Origin: Prevotellaceae bacterium
GTDB lineage: Bacteria > Bacteroidota > Bacteroidia > Bacteroidales > Bacteroidaceae
Length of the DNA stretch: 64,000 nucleotides
Direction: 5' to 3'
Assembly: GCA_019420585.1 (NCBI GenBank)
Contig: JAHZGX010000001.1
Coordinates: forward strand, 26,165 to 90,164
In this document: piece after piece, positions 7,764 through 16,489 of the stretch
How positions within the stretch are numbered: position 1 is the stretch's first letter
Layout: each line of letters opens with the position of its first letter
Translations under genes and position numbers: made by a program
The notes under the pieces: model-generated
What the model was told of the DNA's origin: nothing
Database searches by the model: none
What the model saw: the letters and a program-made list of their open reading frames with translations, nothing else

Positions 7764-9630
7764 ACTCCTTTCCCCGGCTCAGAATCTGGAGTGCGGCATC
7801 GCAGCCATCGACCATGGCGCAGACGCGGTGTATATAGGTTCACCTCGTTATGGAGCGCGAGCTGCCGCGTCAAACAGCGTGGACGATATTGCCCGCCTGT
7901 GTGACTATGCCCACCCTTTTGGCGTGCGCATTTACGTGACGCTCAATACCATTCTCTATGACGGGGAATTGGAGGATACGTGCCGCCTGGTGCATGAACT
8001 GTACCATGCCGGAGTGGATGCCTTGATAGTGCAAGACCTTGCTCTGCTGGAGATGGACTTGCCTCCCATAGCCCTGCATGCCAGCACGCAGATGGATAAC
8101 CGCACGCCGGAGAAGGTGCGTCACTTGCGTGAACTGGGGTTCCAGCAGGCGGTGCTGGCCCGTGAACTTTCCCTTGCACAGATAAGTGAGATACACCGGC
8201 AGGTGCCCGACATGCCTCTTGAAGCATTTGTCCACGGAGCATTGTGTGTCAGTTACAGCGGGCAGTGCTATGCCTCGCAGTATTGTTTCTCACGCTCGGC
8301 AAACCGTGGCGAGTGTGCCCAGTTCTGCCGCCTGCCTTTCACCCTGAGTGATGCGGGAGGCAAGACACTTTTGCCCGAGCGGCATTTCCTGTCGCTGCGT
8401 GACATGAACCGCCTGCAATTCCTTGAGGAGATGATGGATGCCGGGGTAAGGAGTTTCAAGATAGAAGGCCGGCTCAAGGATGTCTCTTATGTAAAGAATG
8501 TGACCTCTGCCTACAGACAGGCTATTGACCGTGTGCTTCAGAAGCGTTCCGATGACTATTGCCGTTCATCTCTCGGAAGGTCGGAGTGCACTTTCACTCC
8601 CAATCCGCAACGGAGTTTCTCCCGCGGCTTTACCGACTATTTCCTGCATGGCAGACAGAACGGGCTGGCCTCCATGGACACTCCCAAGAGCCGTGGGGTG
8701 GAGGTGGGCAGGGTGCGGGAGGTGTTGCGTGACAGCATTGTCGTCTCTGGCACGGCCTCCTTTGCCAATGGCGACGGCCTCTGCTTCATGGATACCGGGG
8801 GCAAACTGTGCGGATTCCGAGTGAACCGTGCGCAGGGCAACCGTCTGTTTCCCTCGTCTATGCCCCGGGTGAGGCGTGGTGATGTGCTCTGGCGGAACTC
8901 AGATCAGGCATGGGAAAGACTGATGGCCGGCAACACGGCGCGCCGTACGGTGGGGCTTGAGATGGACTTCTGTGATGTGCCTGACGGTTTCCGCCTTGTG
9001 CTCACGAGGGAAGACGGTGCCAGGGCGGAGTTCGTATATCCCTGTACGCACCAACTTGCACACTCGCCCCAGGAAGATGTCATCCGCCAGACACTGGCCA
9101 AGACGGGTGATACCATATACGTGTGTACCCGTGTCAACGTTACTCTCTCCTGTCCTTGGTTCGTTCCCCGCAGCCTGCTTGCGCAGTGGAGGCGTGAAGC
9201 CTTGTCCGTGGCTTTTGCCGATGTCGGCACTTCCTTGGCTGCTCCTGTCCCGCATTCGACCTCTTCCTCCGTGCGGCCTCTTCCTGGCACTCTGCAGGAA
9301 TCGTGTGCCGCAGGGCAGTGCCGGGAAAGGGATTCCCGCCTTCGTTGCACCTACCTTGCCAATGTCAGTAACCGCCTGTCACGTCAATTCTATGAACGCA
9401 GTGGATTGTGTGTGGACGAGATGGCCATGGAGTGCGGGAATGTGGCAGGCAGAACATGGCTGCTCATGACTTGCCGTTACTGCCTGAAGCATGAATTGGG
9501 CTGGTGTGTGAAGCATGGAGGGAGGCCTCCGCAGATGACTGAACCTTTGTACCTGAACCTGTCCGATGGCCGTCGGTTCCGCCTGGAGTTTGACTGTCGC
9601 CGGTGTGAAATGAAAGTCTGGAATGCGTAA
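7750..9630 (+). CDS. Peptidase U32 family protein (tRNA/rRNA hydroxylation type)
   Basis: A 626-aa protein starting at the ATG inside the end of metA and reading MTSIELLSPAQNLECG, the standard U32 N-terminus. The U32 signature EAFVHGALCVSYSGQC is present, followed by NRGECAQFCR. These cysteines match those proposed to hold an iron-sulfur cluster in TrhP/RlhA-type enzymes. Members are named peptidases but the best studied ones hydroxylate tRNA U34 or 23S rRNA using prephenate-linked chemistry. The C-terminal part carries more cysteines (TCRYCLKHELGWC, CRRC) and resembles the long-form U32 proteins of Bacteroidota. Which RNA it modifies is not visible. It overlaps the next gene by 8 bp. Confidence 0.9.
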   Translation: MTSIELLSPAQNLECGIAAIDHGADAVYIGSPRYGARAAASNSVDDIARLCDYAHPFGVRIYVTLNTILYDGELEDTCRLVHELYHAGVDALIVQDLALLEMDLPPIALHASTQMDNRTPEKVRHLRELGFQQAVLARELSLAQISEIHRQVPDMPLEAFVHGALCVSYSGQCYASQYCFSRSANRGECAQFCRLPFTLSDAGGKTLLPERHFLSLRDMNRLQFLEEMMDAGVRSFKIEGRLKDVSYVKNVTSAYRQAIDRVLQKRSDDYCRSSLGRSECTFTPNPQRSFSRGFTDYFLHGRQNGLASMDTPKSRGVEVGRVREVLRDSIVVSGTASFANGDGLCFMDTGGKLCGFRVNRAQGNRLFPSSMPRVRRGDVLWRNSDQAWERLMAGNTARRTVGLEMDFCDVPDGFRLVLTREDGARAEFVYPCTHQLAHSPQEDVIRQTLAKTGDTIYVCTRVNVTLSCPWFVPRSLLAQWRREALSVAFADVGTSLAAPVPHSTSSSVRPLPGTLQESCAAGQCRERDSRLRCTYLANVSNRLSRQFYERSGLCVDEMAMECGNVAGRTWLLMTCRYCLKHELGWCVKHGGRPPQMTEPLYLNLSDGRRFRLEFDCRRCEMKVWNA

Positions 9631-10552
9631 CCTGCCCCTGTTTCTGCTGTTGCTCCTCTTTTCCTCCTGCTATTATCGCGGACAAGAGTCGGGCTTGTAT
9701 GAGGTCAATGATAACTTCGTGGTCACTGCCGACACGCTGCACCTGCAGGCGCAGCAGCCTCTGCACAATATGTCCAGCTCCTTTGTCCCCCTGACCGACA
9801 GCCTTTTCCTGCTCAAGGGAGAGGAACTTGTCATTGCACAGATAACGGTAATCCCGGAGGATTCTGTGGACAGCGTGTGGGTGAAGGTGGCGCGCGACCA
9901 GTATCTTATGGGCTGGACTCACGAACATGTACTGCTTTCCGGTGTGGTGCCTAACGATCCGATCAGCCGTTTCATCTACGTGTTCAGCCTGCGTCATCTG
10001 CCTTACTTTGCCGGCCTGATGGCACTGGCTCTCTTCCTGTTTCTGGCTCGTCATGTGCGCCATGCCAGCATTCATGTGTTCTTGCTCAATGATATTGCCT
10101 CTGCATATCCCACCTTGCTCACGGTGGCGCTTGGTGGTGCGGCTGTCCTGTATGCACACATACAGCGTTTCGCCCCCGACATGTGGGTGCGCTTTTATTA
10201 CCATCCTACTCTCAACCCATTTTCCCTGCCTCTCGTGCTCTGCTTCTTCGTGCTCCTTTTTTGGCTGATTCTGATACTTTCCATGGCGGTGGTCGATGAG
10301 GTGCTTGGCCAGTTGCCCTTGGGTGAGGCTCTCTTTTACCTGCTTACCCTCTTGGGCATCTGCATGTGCCTTTACACCCTTTTTTCCATGGCGGCATTTT
10401 ACTGGGCAGGGGTGGTGCTCTACGTTTTGTTTGTCCTTGTGGCGCTGTGCCGCTTCTTCCTTAAGTTCCGTCCGCGTTACGTATGTGGGCATTGCGGATG
10501 CAAGATGCATTCTTTGGGTACGTGCCCTCATTGTGGTGCGTGCAATGTGTAA
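9623..10552 (+). CDS. Lipoprotein-like membrane protein with C-terminal zinc ribbon
   Basis: A 309-aa protein of unknown function. It begins with a hydrophobic segment and a lipobox-like SSC (residues 13-16), followed by a roughly 100-residue extracytoplasmic part rich in Asp and Val. Four to five predicted membrane helices follow (roughly residues 115-290). The last residues hold a double CxxC zinc ribbon (CGHCGCK and CPHCGAC), presumably cytoplasmic. A zinc ribbon at the end of a membrane protein is common among uncharacterised Bacteroidota proteins. Its 8-bp overlap with the U32 gene suggests one operon with metA. No enzymatic motif is seen. Confidence 0.75.
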   Translation: MRNLPLFLLLLLFSSCYYRGQESGLYEVNDNFVVTADTLHLQAQQPLHNMSSSFVPLTDSLFLLKGEELVIAQITVIPEDSVDSVWVKVARDQYLMGWTHEHVLLSGVVPNDPISRFIYVFSLRHLPYFAGLMALALFLFLARHVRHASIHVFLLNDIASAYPTLLTVALGGAAVLYAHIQRFAPDMWVRFYYHPTLNPFSLPLVLCFFVLLFWLILILSMAVVDEVLGQLPLGEALFYLLTLLGICMCLYTLFSMAAFYWAGVVLYVLFVLVALCRFFLKFRPRYVCGHCGCKMHSLGTCPHCGACNV

Positions 10553-10599
10553 TCTGTGTGGAATGTTCTCTTCCTGATGTTGATTTTTGCCTGCATTTC

Positions 10600-10630
10600 T
10601 TGCCTTTCCCCCTTATTTTGTGTAAATTTG
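10600..10630 (+). promoter_or_regulatory. Promoter of the GH76 gene
   Basis: TTG (10600-10602), a 20-bp spacer, then TAAATTTG (10623-10630) fits the Bacteroidota promoter. It lies 90 bp before the ATG at 10721. Confidence 0.65.
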
Positions 10631-10720
10631 TGGCAAGATGAGGCTCTCCATGCACCGGGGAATTCCCTGTTTCGAGTGCCCTTCGACTAAGGACAACAGC
10701 AACTATAACCATATCCTAAG

Positions 10721-13700
10721 ATGAACAAAAAAGCATTTTTTGTGCCGTGGCGCGTATGCGTGGTGGCACTGACGTTGGCTTCCGCATGGTTCGGACAGAT
10801 GGAAGCCTGGGCTTTGGAGAGTGGACAGACCCTCCGTATCGGTCAGGGAACATTCTCCATTATGCCGAAGAATTCCTCGCTTGATGCAGGTGCACAGATT
10901 GAGACATGGACTGATGCGCAGACCAACTCGCAGCGTTGGGTACTCCAGAGTGCGGGCTCCACCACTTTCTATTTGGTCAATGCCTATACGAACTATTACC
11001 TGGCTTGCGTGGGAAGCGTTACTTCTGGAGCCTCCATCAGTGCGCAGGACCGTACCAGTGCCGTCAGCCGTGGACGTTGGGAATTGGTTCCTGTGGAGGG
11101 CAAGGACAATCAGTACGTCATCTATGCCAACACCACACGGCGCTATGCCTTGTCCAGTTCCGAGGAAATTGCCGATGGCGGCACTCTGAAGCTGGTGTCG
11201 GTGGACAAGGCGGACTCGTCTCAGTACGTGTGGACTGTGGAGGAGTGTCCCACCCGTGAGAATACGCTCACGCCTGAGGTGCGTGACGACATGATGGAAA
11301 AATGGAAAGACCATTATTACCATAAGGCCAACACCGGCTACGTGATAGGCAGTGGCGGATGGTGGGGCGACGCTGAGATGTTTGAGGTGGTACTTGATGC
11401 CTTGGAGACAACCGGCGATCAGCAGTATGCCACCATGTTTGAGAATCTCTACCAGAATTTCATCTCCCGCAAGACTGGCAACTGGATAACCGGCAGCGGC
11501 TATAATGAGTACAACGATGACATTGCCTGGATGTGCATCGCCTGTGTGCGTGCCTACCTCATGACAGGGGTCACCAAGTACTTGTCAACAGCGAAGAGCA
11601 ACTTCGATGGCATGTACAAGCGGGCTGCCACATACGACAACGGGACGCTGGTATGGAAGCAGGGCAACGGGGGAACCAACTCTTGCATCAACGGTCCTGC
11701 TGCCGTGTGTGCCTGTTACTTAGGCATAGCGCTCAACAATGAGAGTTATTTCCAGAAGGCTCAGACCATTTACGCCGGAGAGCGAGGCCTGCTTTATAAC
11801 ATCAACAGCCAGGGTGTGTTCAACGGACAGGTGTATGACAGCGGTGACCCGGTGAAGGGCACTGTGGGAAACACCTGGTCATCCACCTACAACCAAGGCA
11901 CCAGCCTGGGAGCAGCAGTCATGCTGTATGAGCATTTCGGCAAGGAGCAGTACCGCACCGATGCTGATGCCATCATGAACTGGACGGCGAAGAACCTGGC
12001 CAACAGCCACGGAATCATCAAGGTGTGCCAGACTGTCAACGGCGACCTTACGGGCTTCAAGGGCATTCTCATGCGCTATGTGCGCCGCTATGCTGCCTCT
12101 CTGGGGCACCCCGAGTGGTACAGTTGGCTGGCACGAAACGGCTATCATGCCTGGAACAACCGAAATTCCAAGGGTATATGCATGTCGGCATGGCTGACAA
12201 AGACCACCGAGAACTTTTATCATTCAGACGGCGGAAACTTTGATGGTGACGGCGTGGGAGCCTTCACGGCTGTGTCTGCGGCCTTCAATGCACACTTGGG
12301 CGTGGTGGACGAGAGAGACGCTTACAGCCCCATGCAGGCAGAGGAGTTCAATTTCCTGCGTGGCACCCCCATCCACTCCACCGGCAATGATGATGACGGC
12401 ACCGGTTATGCCGGAGCCATGCGTAAGGACAACTATGTGGGTTACCGCAATGTGGATTTCTCTTCGGACTATGCTTCCCATCTCATTCTGCGCGCACGTC
12501 TTTATCGCCTCACCTCCACGGTGAATGTCTATATTGACGCTCCTTCGGCCACTCAGGGTACGCTGATTTGTACCGTGAAGCCTCAGGACACTGCCGACCG
12601 TGAGGGATGGGTTACGCTTGAGCGTGCATTGGACATGCCTGTCACCGGCAGGCACGATGTTTATTTTGTGGCTACGGGAAGCACCGGTATTGATCTCGCC
12701 GATCTCAACTGGTTCAAGTTTGCGGCCAGGAACACTCTTTATCATGACGTGGTGACACCCTTCGGCAAAATGACTACCTCACTGACTGATGAAGGTCAAA
12801 CCCTGGCCTTGCTTACCGACGGCAATCCTACAACGCAGTTTGGCGGCATCATGCAGGAGGGAGTTGAGTCTTGGATTCAGTATGATGCGCCTGCACCGGT
12901 GCTCCTGCAGGGGTATTCCCTGTTCTCGGGACTTACTGTTGGAGCCGATCCTGCAGGCTGGACGTTGCTGGGCAGTACTGACGGCAAGGACTGGCACACC
13001 ATTCATGAAGTGCCCGAGGCGGGCATTGTTGCGCGCGGGCAGAGGGTGATGTTTGACGTGCAGCCCACCGGGCAGTACAGCCATTTCCGCCTAGTACTCC
13101 ATGCCAATGAAATCCAGACCGCCTTCCGCCTGGCCGAGTGGCAACTCATGGGACGTTCCATAGACCCGGTAGACATCACTGCCGATGGCGGGAGTGCAGA
13201 CTCCGGAGAGTCTCTCATTGACCATCAGGGGCTGACCCCCGTGCCTGTACCTGACGGTGGAGTGGTGTATCGCGCGGCAGGCAATTACATGCTCACTCAT
13301 TATACCCTTACCACCGATGCCGATGCAGCACCCTCATCCTGGGTGCTGGAGGGTTCCAACAACGGTACCGTGTGGAAGACCATCGATGAACACACCGAGG
13401 TTCTCTTTCCCTATCCTGCCACTACGGCCACCTTTAAGGTACAGCCGGGACAGGCTTATGTGTGGTATCGCCTGCGCATGACGGGCAGTGAGGAGAGCCG
13501 GCTGGCTCAGTGGCAGATGTTCGGCACGCTGGATGCCGGCACCTTCTATCCCGATGTGACCCAGCTCTTCAGTATCACCGGCCCCGATGGCAGCAACCAG
13601 GACGCACTGCTGGATGACAATGCCATGACCACCGCCACCGTGAGCGGCGACAGTCTGTACTGGCTGATGGAGTCTCCCATGACGATACGCCCCATTGCTT

Positions 13701-14632
13701 ATTCCGTGATAGCCTCGGCAGACAGAGAGCAGACTCCTACGGCCGTGAGTGTCAGGGGACTTGATTCAGAAGGCAATGCCACTGTGCTTTCCACGCGCAG
13801 CCTCTCGCTCAATGCCCGTGGATCACGTTACACAAGCACCATGTCCACCAGCAAGAGTTTCGACCGCTTCCAGTTGCTCGTCACTCAGACGGGCGATCCG
13901 GAGGGCAAGGCGGCCTCGCTCGCGGCCTTTGAACTCTACGGCACGACCTTTGCGCAACCCGGCACGGAGCAGATGCCTGCGCCTGAAAGCGTGACGGCAT
14001 CGGCTGAGGGAGTCAGTGCGGCAGAGACGGTGAGCAAACTCAACGACCAAAACAGACTCACGGGTTACAGGGCCGATTTCGCTGATTCTGTCTGGGTGAC
14101 CTTCTCCTATGCCGCTCCTACCTGCATCGAGACCTATTCGCTGACGGCAGGTAAGGACAAGGCTGAATGCGATCCTGTGGACTGGGAGTTGCAGGGGTCG
14201 GTTGACGGAACTGAATGGGTAACCCTTGACCAACGTGAGGGACAGGCTTTCTCACACCGTTATGTCACCCAGTTCTATTCTCTTGACCGTCCTGCCACCT
14301 ACACCCATTACCGCCTGTTGGTAAGCCGAGTGAACGGTGGGGCACAGTTGCAGTTGACCGAGATGCAGTTGCTCAGCATGAACGTGGGCACATCTTTGCT
14401 CCCCACACCCGAGTCTTTGGGCACTGCAGGCATGCAGGTGCAGGGGCGTCAAGTGCGTATTGATGCTCCCCAGGCAGGCACCTTCTGCGTGTATGATTTG
14501 CAGGGACGCATGCTTGAAGCACAGCGCGTGGAGTCCGGACAGTGTGTTCTGCCTCTGCCTGATGTTCAAGGCATCGTGGTGCTTGTCCTGCGTATGCAGA
14601 GTGGCACGCTGGTGCGTAAGGTGCGCCTGTGA
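10721..14632 (+). CDS. Secreted multidomain GH76 alpha-1,6-mannanase with T9SS sorting domain
   Basis: A 1303-aa secreted polysaccharidase. Order: signal peptide (about 1-30); ricin-type beta-trefoil (about 35-175, QRWVLQSAG, GRWELVPVEG); GH76 catalytic domain (about 190-540) with the catalytic Asp pair D266-D267 in YNDDIAW; CBM6-like domain (about 540-665); then about four discoidin/F5-8C-like modules (about 690-1225, repeated pattern of DG-N-TT, W-L-GS-DG, Y-HYRLV). The C-terminus (about 1230-1303) has the VYDLQGRML and LVRKVRL features of a type A type IX secretion sorting domain. GH76 enzymes cleave alpha-1,6-mannan backbones such as those of yeast cell walls. The gene is monocistronic, with its own promoter and a strong terminator. 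No SusC/SusD pair is nearby, so it may work alone. Confidence 0.9.
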   Translation: MNKKAFFVPWRVCVVALTLASAWFGQMEAWALESGQTLRIGQGTFSIMPKNSSLDAGAQIETWTDAQTNSQRWVLQSAGSTTFYLVNAYTNYYLACVGSVTSGASISAQDRTSAVSRGRWELVPVEGKDNQYVIYANTTRRYALSSSEEIADGGTLKLVSVDKADSSQYVWTVEECPTRENTLTPEVRDDMMEKWKDHYYHKANTGYVIGSGGWWGDAEMFEVVLDALETTGDQQYATMFENLYQNFISRKTGNWITGSGYNEYNDDIAWMCIACVRAYLMTGVTKYLSTAKSNFDGMYKRAATYDNGTLVWKQGNGGTNSCINGPAAVCACYLGIALNNESYFQKAQTIYAGERGLLYNINSQGVFNGQVYDSGDPVKGTVGNTWSSTYNQGTSLGAAVMLYEHFGKEQYRTDADAIMNWTAKNLANSHGIIKVCQTVNGDLTGFKGILMRYVRRYAASLGHPEWYSWLARNGYHAWNNRNSKGICMSAWLTKTTENFYHSDGGNFDGDGVGAFTAVSAAFNAHLGVVDERDAYSPMQAEEFNFLRGTPIHSTGNDDDGTGYAGAMRKDNYVGYRNVDFSSDYASHLILRARLYRLTSTVNVYIDAPSATQGTLICTVKPQDTADREGWVTLERALDMPVTGRHDVYFVATGSTGIDLADLNWFKFAARNTLYHDVVTPFGKMTTSLTDEGQTLALLTDGNPTTQFGGIMQEGVESWIQYDAPAPVLLQGYSLFSGLTVGADPAGWTLLGSTDGKDWHTIHEVPEAGIVARGQRVMFDVQPTGQYSHFRLVLHANEIQTAFRLAEWQLMGRSIDPVDITADGGSADSGESLIDHQGLTPVPVPDGGVVYRAAGNYMLTHYTLTTDADAAPSSWVLEGSNNGTVWKTIDEHTEVLFPYPATTATFKVQPGQAYVWYRLRMTGSEESRLAQWQMFGTLDAGTFYPDVTQLFSITGPDGSNQDALLDDNAMTTATVSGDSLYWLMESPMTIRPIAYSVIASADREQTPTAVSVRGLDSEGNATVLSTRSLSLNARGSRYTSTMSTSKSFDRFQLLVTQTGDPEGKAASLAAFELYGTTFAQPGTEQMPAPESVTASAEGVSAAETVSKLNDQNRLTGYRADFADSVWVTFSYAAPTCIETYSLTAGKDKAECDPVDWELQGSVDGTEWVTLDQREGQAFSHRYVTQFYSLDRPATYTHYRLLVSRVNGGAQLQLTEMQLLSMNVGTSLLPTPESLGTAGMQVQGRQVRIDAPQAGTFCVYDLQGRMLEAQRVESGQCVLPLPDVQGIVVLVLRMQSGTLVRKVRL

Positions 14633-14659
14633 GGAGAATGTCTTTTTCACGTTAATTAT

Positions 14660-14723
14660 CCCAAATCGGACATTGTTTGGACAAGCAAGGGAAATGTATC
14701 TCGGTCTAATGACCTGATTTGGG
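14660..14723. repeat. Palindromic intergenic repeat, copy 1
   Basis: Imperfect inverted arms CCCAAATCGGACATT (14660-14674) and AATGACCTGATTTGGG (14708-14723) enclose CAAGCAAGGGAAAT and TATCTCGG. The part from 14682 onward matches 40615-40657 with only a few differences over about 43 nt. It is therefore a dispersed element rather than a single terminator. Confidence 0.7.
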
Positions 14724-14733
14724 ATTATGTAGG

Positions 14734-14770
14734 AAATCCTCCTGTGGCAAATCGCTGCAGGAGGATTTTC
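14734..14770 (+). terminator. Terminator after the GH76 gene
   Basis: An 11-bp perfect stem (AAATCCTCCTG at 14734-14744, CAGGAGGATTT at 14758-14768) has a 13-nt loop, with the 3' arm running into a T-rich stretch. It is a strong intrinsic terminator about 100 bp after the stop codon. Confidence 0.85.
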
Positions 14771-14954
14771 TTTCCTTTGTCAATGTAGCGTCATCCAAGA
14801 GCGTACAGACCAGTCCCATGGTCTGATGAAATGATGAAAGGGAAGGGCAGCATAGTAGCCGGGAGAAAGTCCGATACGCTCACAAAACAATATCATAAGT
14901 ATTATGAATTCAGTGTGTATTTTTTTCGTCATAATATTTTTTGTATGAAATAAA

Positions 14955-14985
14955 TTGTTATATTTTCATAAAAGATGTACCTTTG
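14955..14985 (+). promoter_or_regulatory. Promoter of the polysaccharide locus
   Basis: TTG (14955-14957), 20 bp, then TACCTTTG (14978-14985) fits the Bacteroidota promoter. Transcription would begin near 14992, giving a leader of about 230 nt before the antiterminator gene. The gap 14633-15220 otherwise holds the palindromic repeat, a terminator and the G13 tract. Confidence 0.6.
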
Positions 14986-15175
14986 TGCAGGCATATGTTA
15001 AAGCATCCATGCGGAGCCTTGGCCACACGGATTTCTATCTTGTGCGGCCTCTTGTGATGACGCGATATATGCACAGGCTTACAACAGACATGCTTGGGTC
15101 AGGCGTGGGTTGAGTTCCGAGGCCATTGGTTGTGCGGGCAAGCCGAATTTGCCTCACGTTGCAGGACTGCAGCGT

Positions 15176-15188
15176 GGGGGGGGGGGGG
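15176..15188 (+). repeat. G13 homopolymer in the leader of the antiterminator gene
   Basis: Thirteen consecutive G end 32 bp before the proposed GTG start of the antiterminator gene, in the transcribed leader of the locus. Tracts this long are prone to slipped-strand length change. No reading frame runs through this one into the gene (an in-frame TGA at 15215-15217 blocks it), so any effect would be on leader structure or translation. Confidence 0.85.
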
Positions 15189-15220
15189 TAAAAGTATGTT
15201 TATATGTAAACAGATGACAT

Positions 15221-15766
15221 GTGGAAAAGGAATGTGACGCAACCTCTCATTGGTATGCCTTGAAAGTATACTTCAATAAAGTTTCCGACATGGAGGATGT
15301 GCTGAAGTCAGAGGGGATAGAAAGTTATGTACCCCGCATGACAAAGCCCGGCTGCAGCGGGACAGGAACCAACAATTCGGAACCGGCAATCACTTCGTTG
15401 ATGTTTTTTCGTTCCTCACAGGCATATGCGGGAAAACTTCAAGAGGCTGTCAGAGGCAAGGCCATGGTATACACACGCCGCTCCGAGACAGGCTGGGTGC
15501 CTGCTGCCATCAGTGACAGAGAGATGAATGTCTTCCGTCTGGTGGTTTCTTCGGGTGAGGATGGCTTGGAATACTTTTCTGAGGATTCGCGCATCTTCCG
15601 CAAGGGAATGCATGTGAGAGTGACGGGAGGCCCGTTCCGTGGTGCCGAGGGTTGCATCGTGCGGATAAAGGGAAACCGCCGCCTCATAGTTTCCATACAC
15701 GGAGTCTGTGCCGTGGCCACGTCCTACATTCCCCAGTGTTTCCTTGAGAAAGTGGAGGAAGAGTGA
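15221..15766 (+). CDS. UpxY-family transcription antiterminator (NusG-like)
   Basis: A 181-aa NusG paralogue of the type that heads capsule operons in Bacteroidales and lets RNA polymerase read through long polysaccharide operons. The N-terminal NGN domain begins HWYALKVYFNKV, close to the family's WY-A-V pattern. The C-terminal KOW-like part includes GMHVRVTGGPFRGAEGCIVR and ends IPQCFLEKV. The GTG at 15221 is the first possible start after an in-frame stop; an ATG two bases upstream is in another frame. It is the first gene of the locus behind a roughly 230-nt leader with a G13 tract. No UpxZ-type inhibitor gene follows. Confidence 0.88.
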   Translation: MEKECDATSHWYALKVYFNKVSDMEDVLKSEGIESYVPRMTKPGCSGTGTNNSEPAITSLMFFRSSQAYAGKLQEAVRGKAMVYTRRSETGWVPAAISDREMNVFRLVVSSGEDGLEYFSEDSRIFRKGMHVRVTGGPFRGAEGCIVRIKGNRRLIVSIHGVCAVATSYIPQCFLEKVEEE

Positions 15767-16186
15767 CTCGGCATCTCCTGTTGCAGTTCTTCAAAGACCG
15801 TAGCATCTATTACTCCACTTTTGCCATACGCGAACAAGCCCCTGCATTACTGTTGCCAACTTCCGCAAAGCCATCGACAATGCCTGGTTCACCGGGAAAG
15901 ACTGACATTTCAATGCAGCAGGCTGCAATGGCCAACGAAGCCGCTTGCAATGGTCAACGAAGCCGCTTACGATGACCAATGCAGCCGCTTACGATGAAAA
16001 GTATAGTTTATCCGGTATTTCGGGCAAGTTTGCACAGATAGTTTACACCATACAACTACAGACCTTTAGCATGACTTCCCATCTTCCATCTTGAGTATAC
16101 AGAAACAAAGAAATTTATCTGTATATGTTTTTTGTATTCAAATTCATCCCACTGATAGTGAACCGATAAAACAATAAATTTACCGG
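15767..16186. other. Gap with probable gene remnant and tandem repeats
   Basis: No intact gene. Directly after the antiterminator, the + strand reads KDRSIYYSTFAIREQAP in one frame and then NFRKAIDNAWFTGKD in another before a stop. This looks like a decayed coding fragment of unknown family. A 22-bp tandem repeat follows at 15925-15990, then AT-rich sequence up to the wzx fragment. Confidence 0.4.
15925..15990. repeat. Three tandem 22-bp repeats
   Basis: Units at 15925-15946, 15947-15968 and 15969-15990 share the pattern (G/A)C(A/G)ATG(G/A)-CAA-G-AGCCGCTT, with the first two nearly identical. A partial fourth unit (ACGATGA) begins at 15991. The period is not a multiple of three, so a coding repeat is unlikely. 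Confidence 0.75.
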
Positions 16187-16351
16187 ATGCCTACACAATC
16201 TGAAAATACGAGACGCATTGCTAAGAATACACTGATGTTATATATACGCATGCTTTTCTGCATCAGCATGAACTTTGCCTCTGAGACGCAGGACATAGAG
16301 AAGTGGTCAGGTCGGGTAAAATGCAGTTTTTTTAATGTCTTTTCATGGTAG
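16187..16351 (+). pseudogene. wzx flippase 5' fragment, copy 1
   Basis: A 54-codon frame beginning MPTQSENTRRIAKNTLMLY, the characteristic N-terminus of Bacteroidales O-antigen/capsule flippases, where about 450 more residues would normally follow. After MLF it continues IS-MNF-SET-DIEKW, which is not flippase sequence. It then ends at a TAG. The same fusion occurs at 18502, so both copies descend from one rearranged ancestor. Probably non-functional. Confidence 0.7.
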
Positions 16352-16418
16352 TATGATAAGAATGTAAACACGATAGCAGGTATCTATCCTCTGCGAGATG
16401 TTAAAATTCACAATATTG

Positions 16419-16450
16419 TTTGCGTCAATCAATAGAAAGGTGTATATTTG
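16419..16450 (+). promoter_or_regulatory. Consensus promoter of the three-gene MBL cassette
   Basis: TTTG (16419-16422), exactly 20 bp, then TATATTTG (16443-16450) is a full match to the Bacteroidota promoter consensus. Start of transcription would be near 16457, about 33 nt before the ATG at 16490. It gives the cassette its own expression inside the capsule locus. Confidence 0.75.
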
Positions 16451-16489
16451 TATGGTTAATAGTAAATTCAAGATACTTGAAGAATATTT

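Noticed and set aside
9464..10531. A 355-codon minus-strand frame rich in His and Gln
   Set aside because: It is antisense to the zinc-ribbon membrane protein and the end of the U32 gene, which show coherent membrane and cysteine patterns in the + frame.
15763..15975. A 70-codon frame overlapping the antiterminator stop as a possible UpxZ-like partner
   Set aside because: It is too short, continues into 22-bp tandem repeats that are not a multiple of three, and its best protein-like pieces lie in two frames.
15925..15990. Possible CRISPR-like array
   Set aside because: The units are directly adjacent with no spacers; it is a simple tandem repeat. No CRISPR array or cas gene was seen anywhere in the window.
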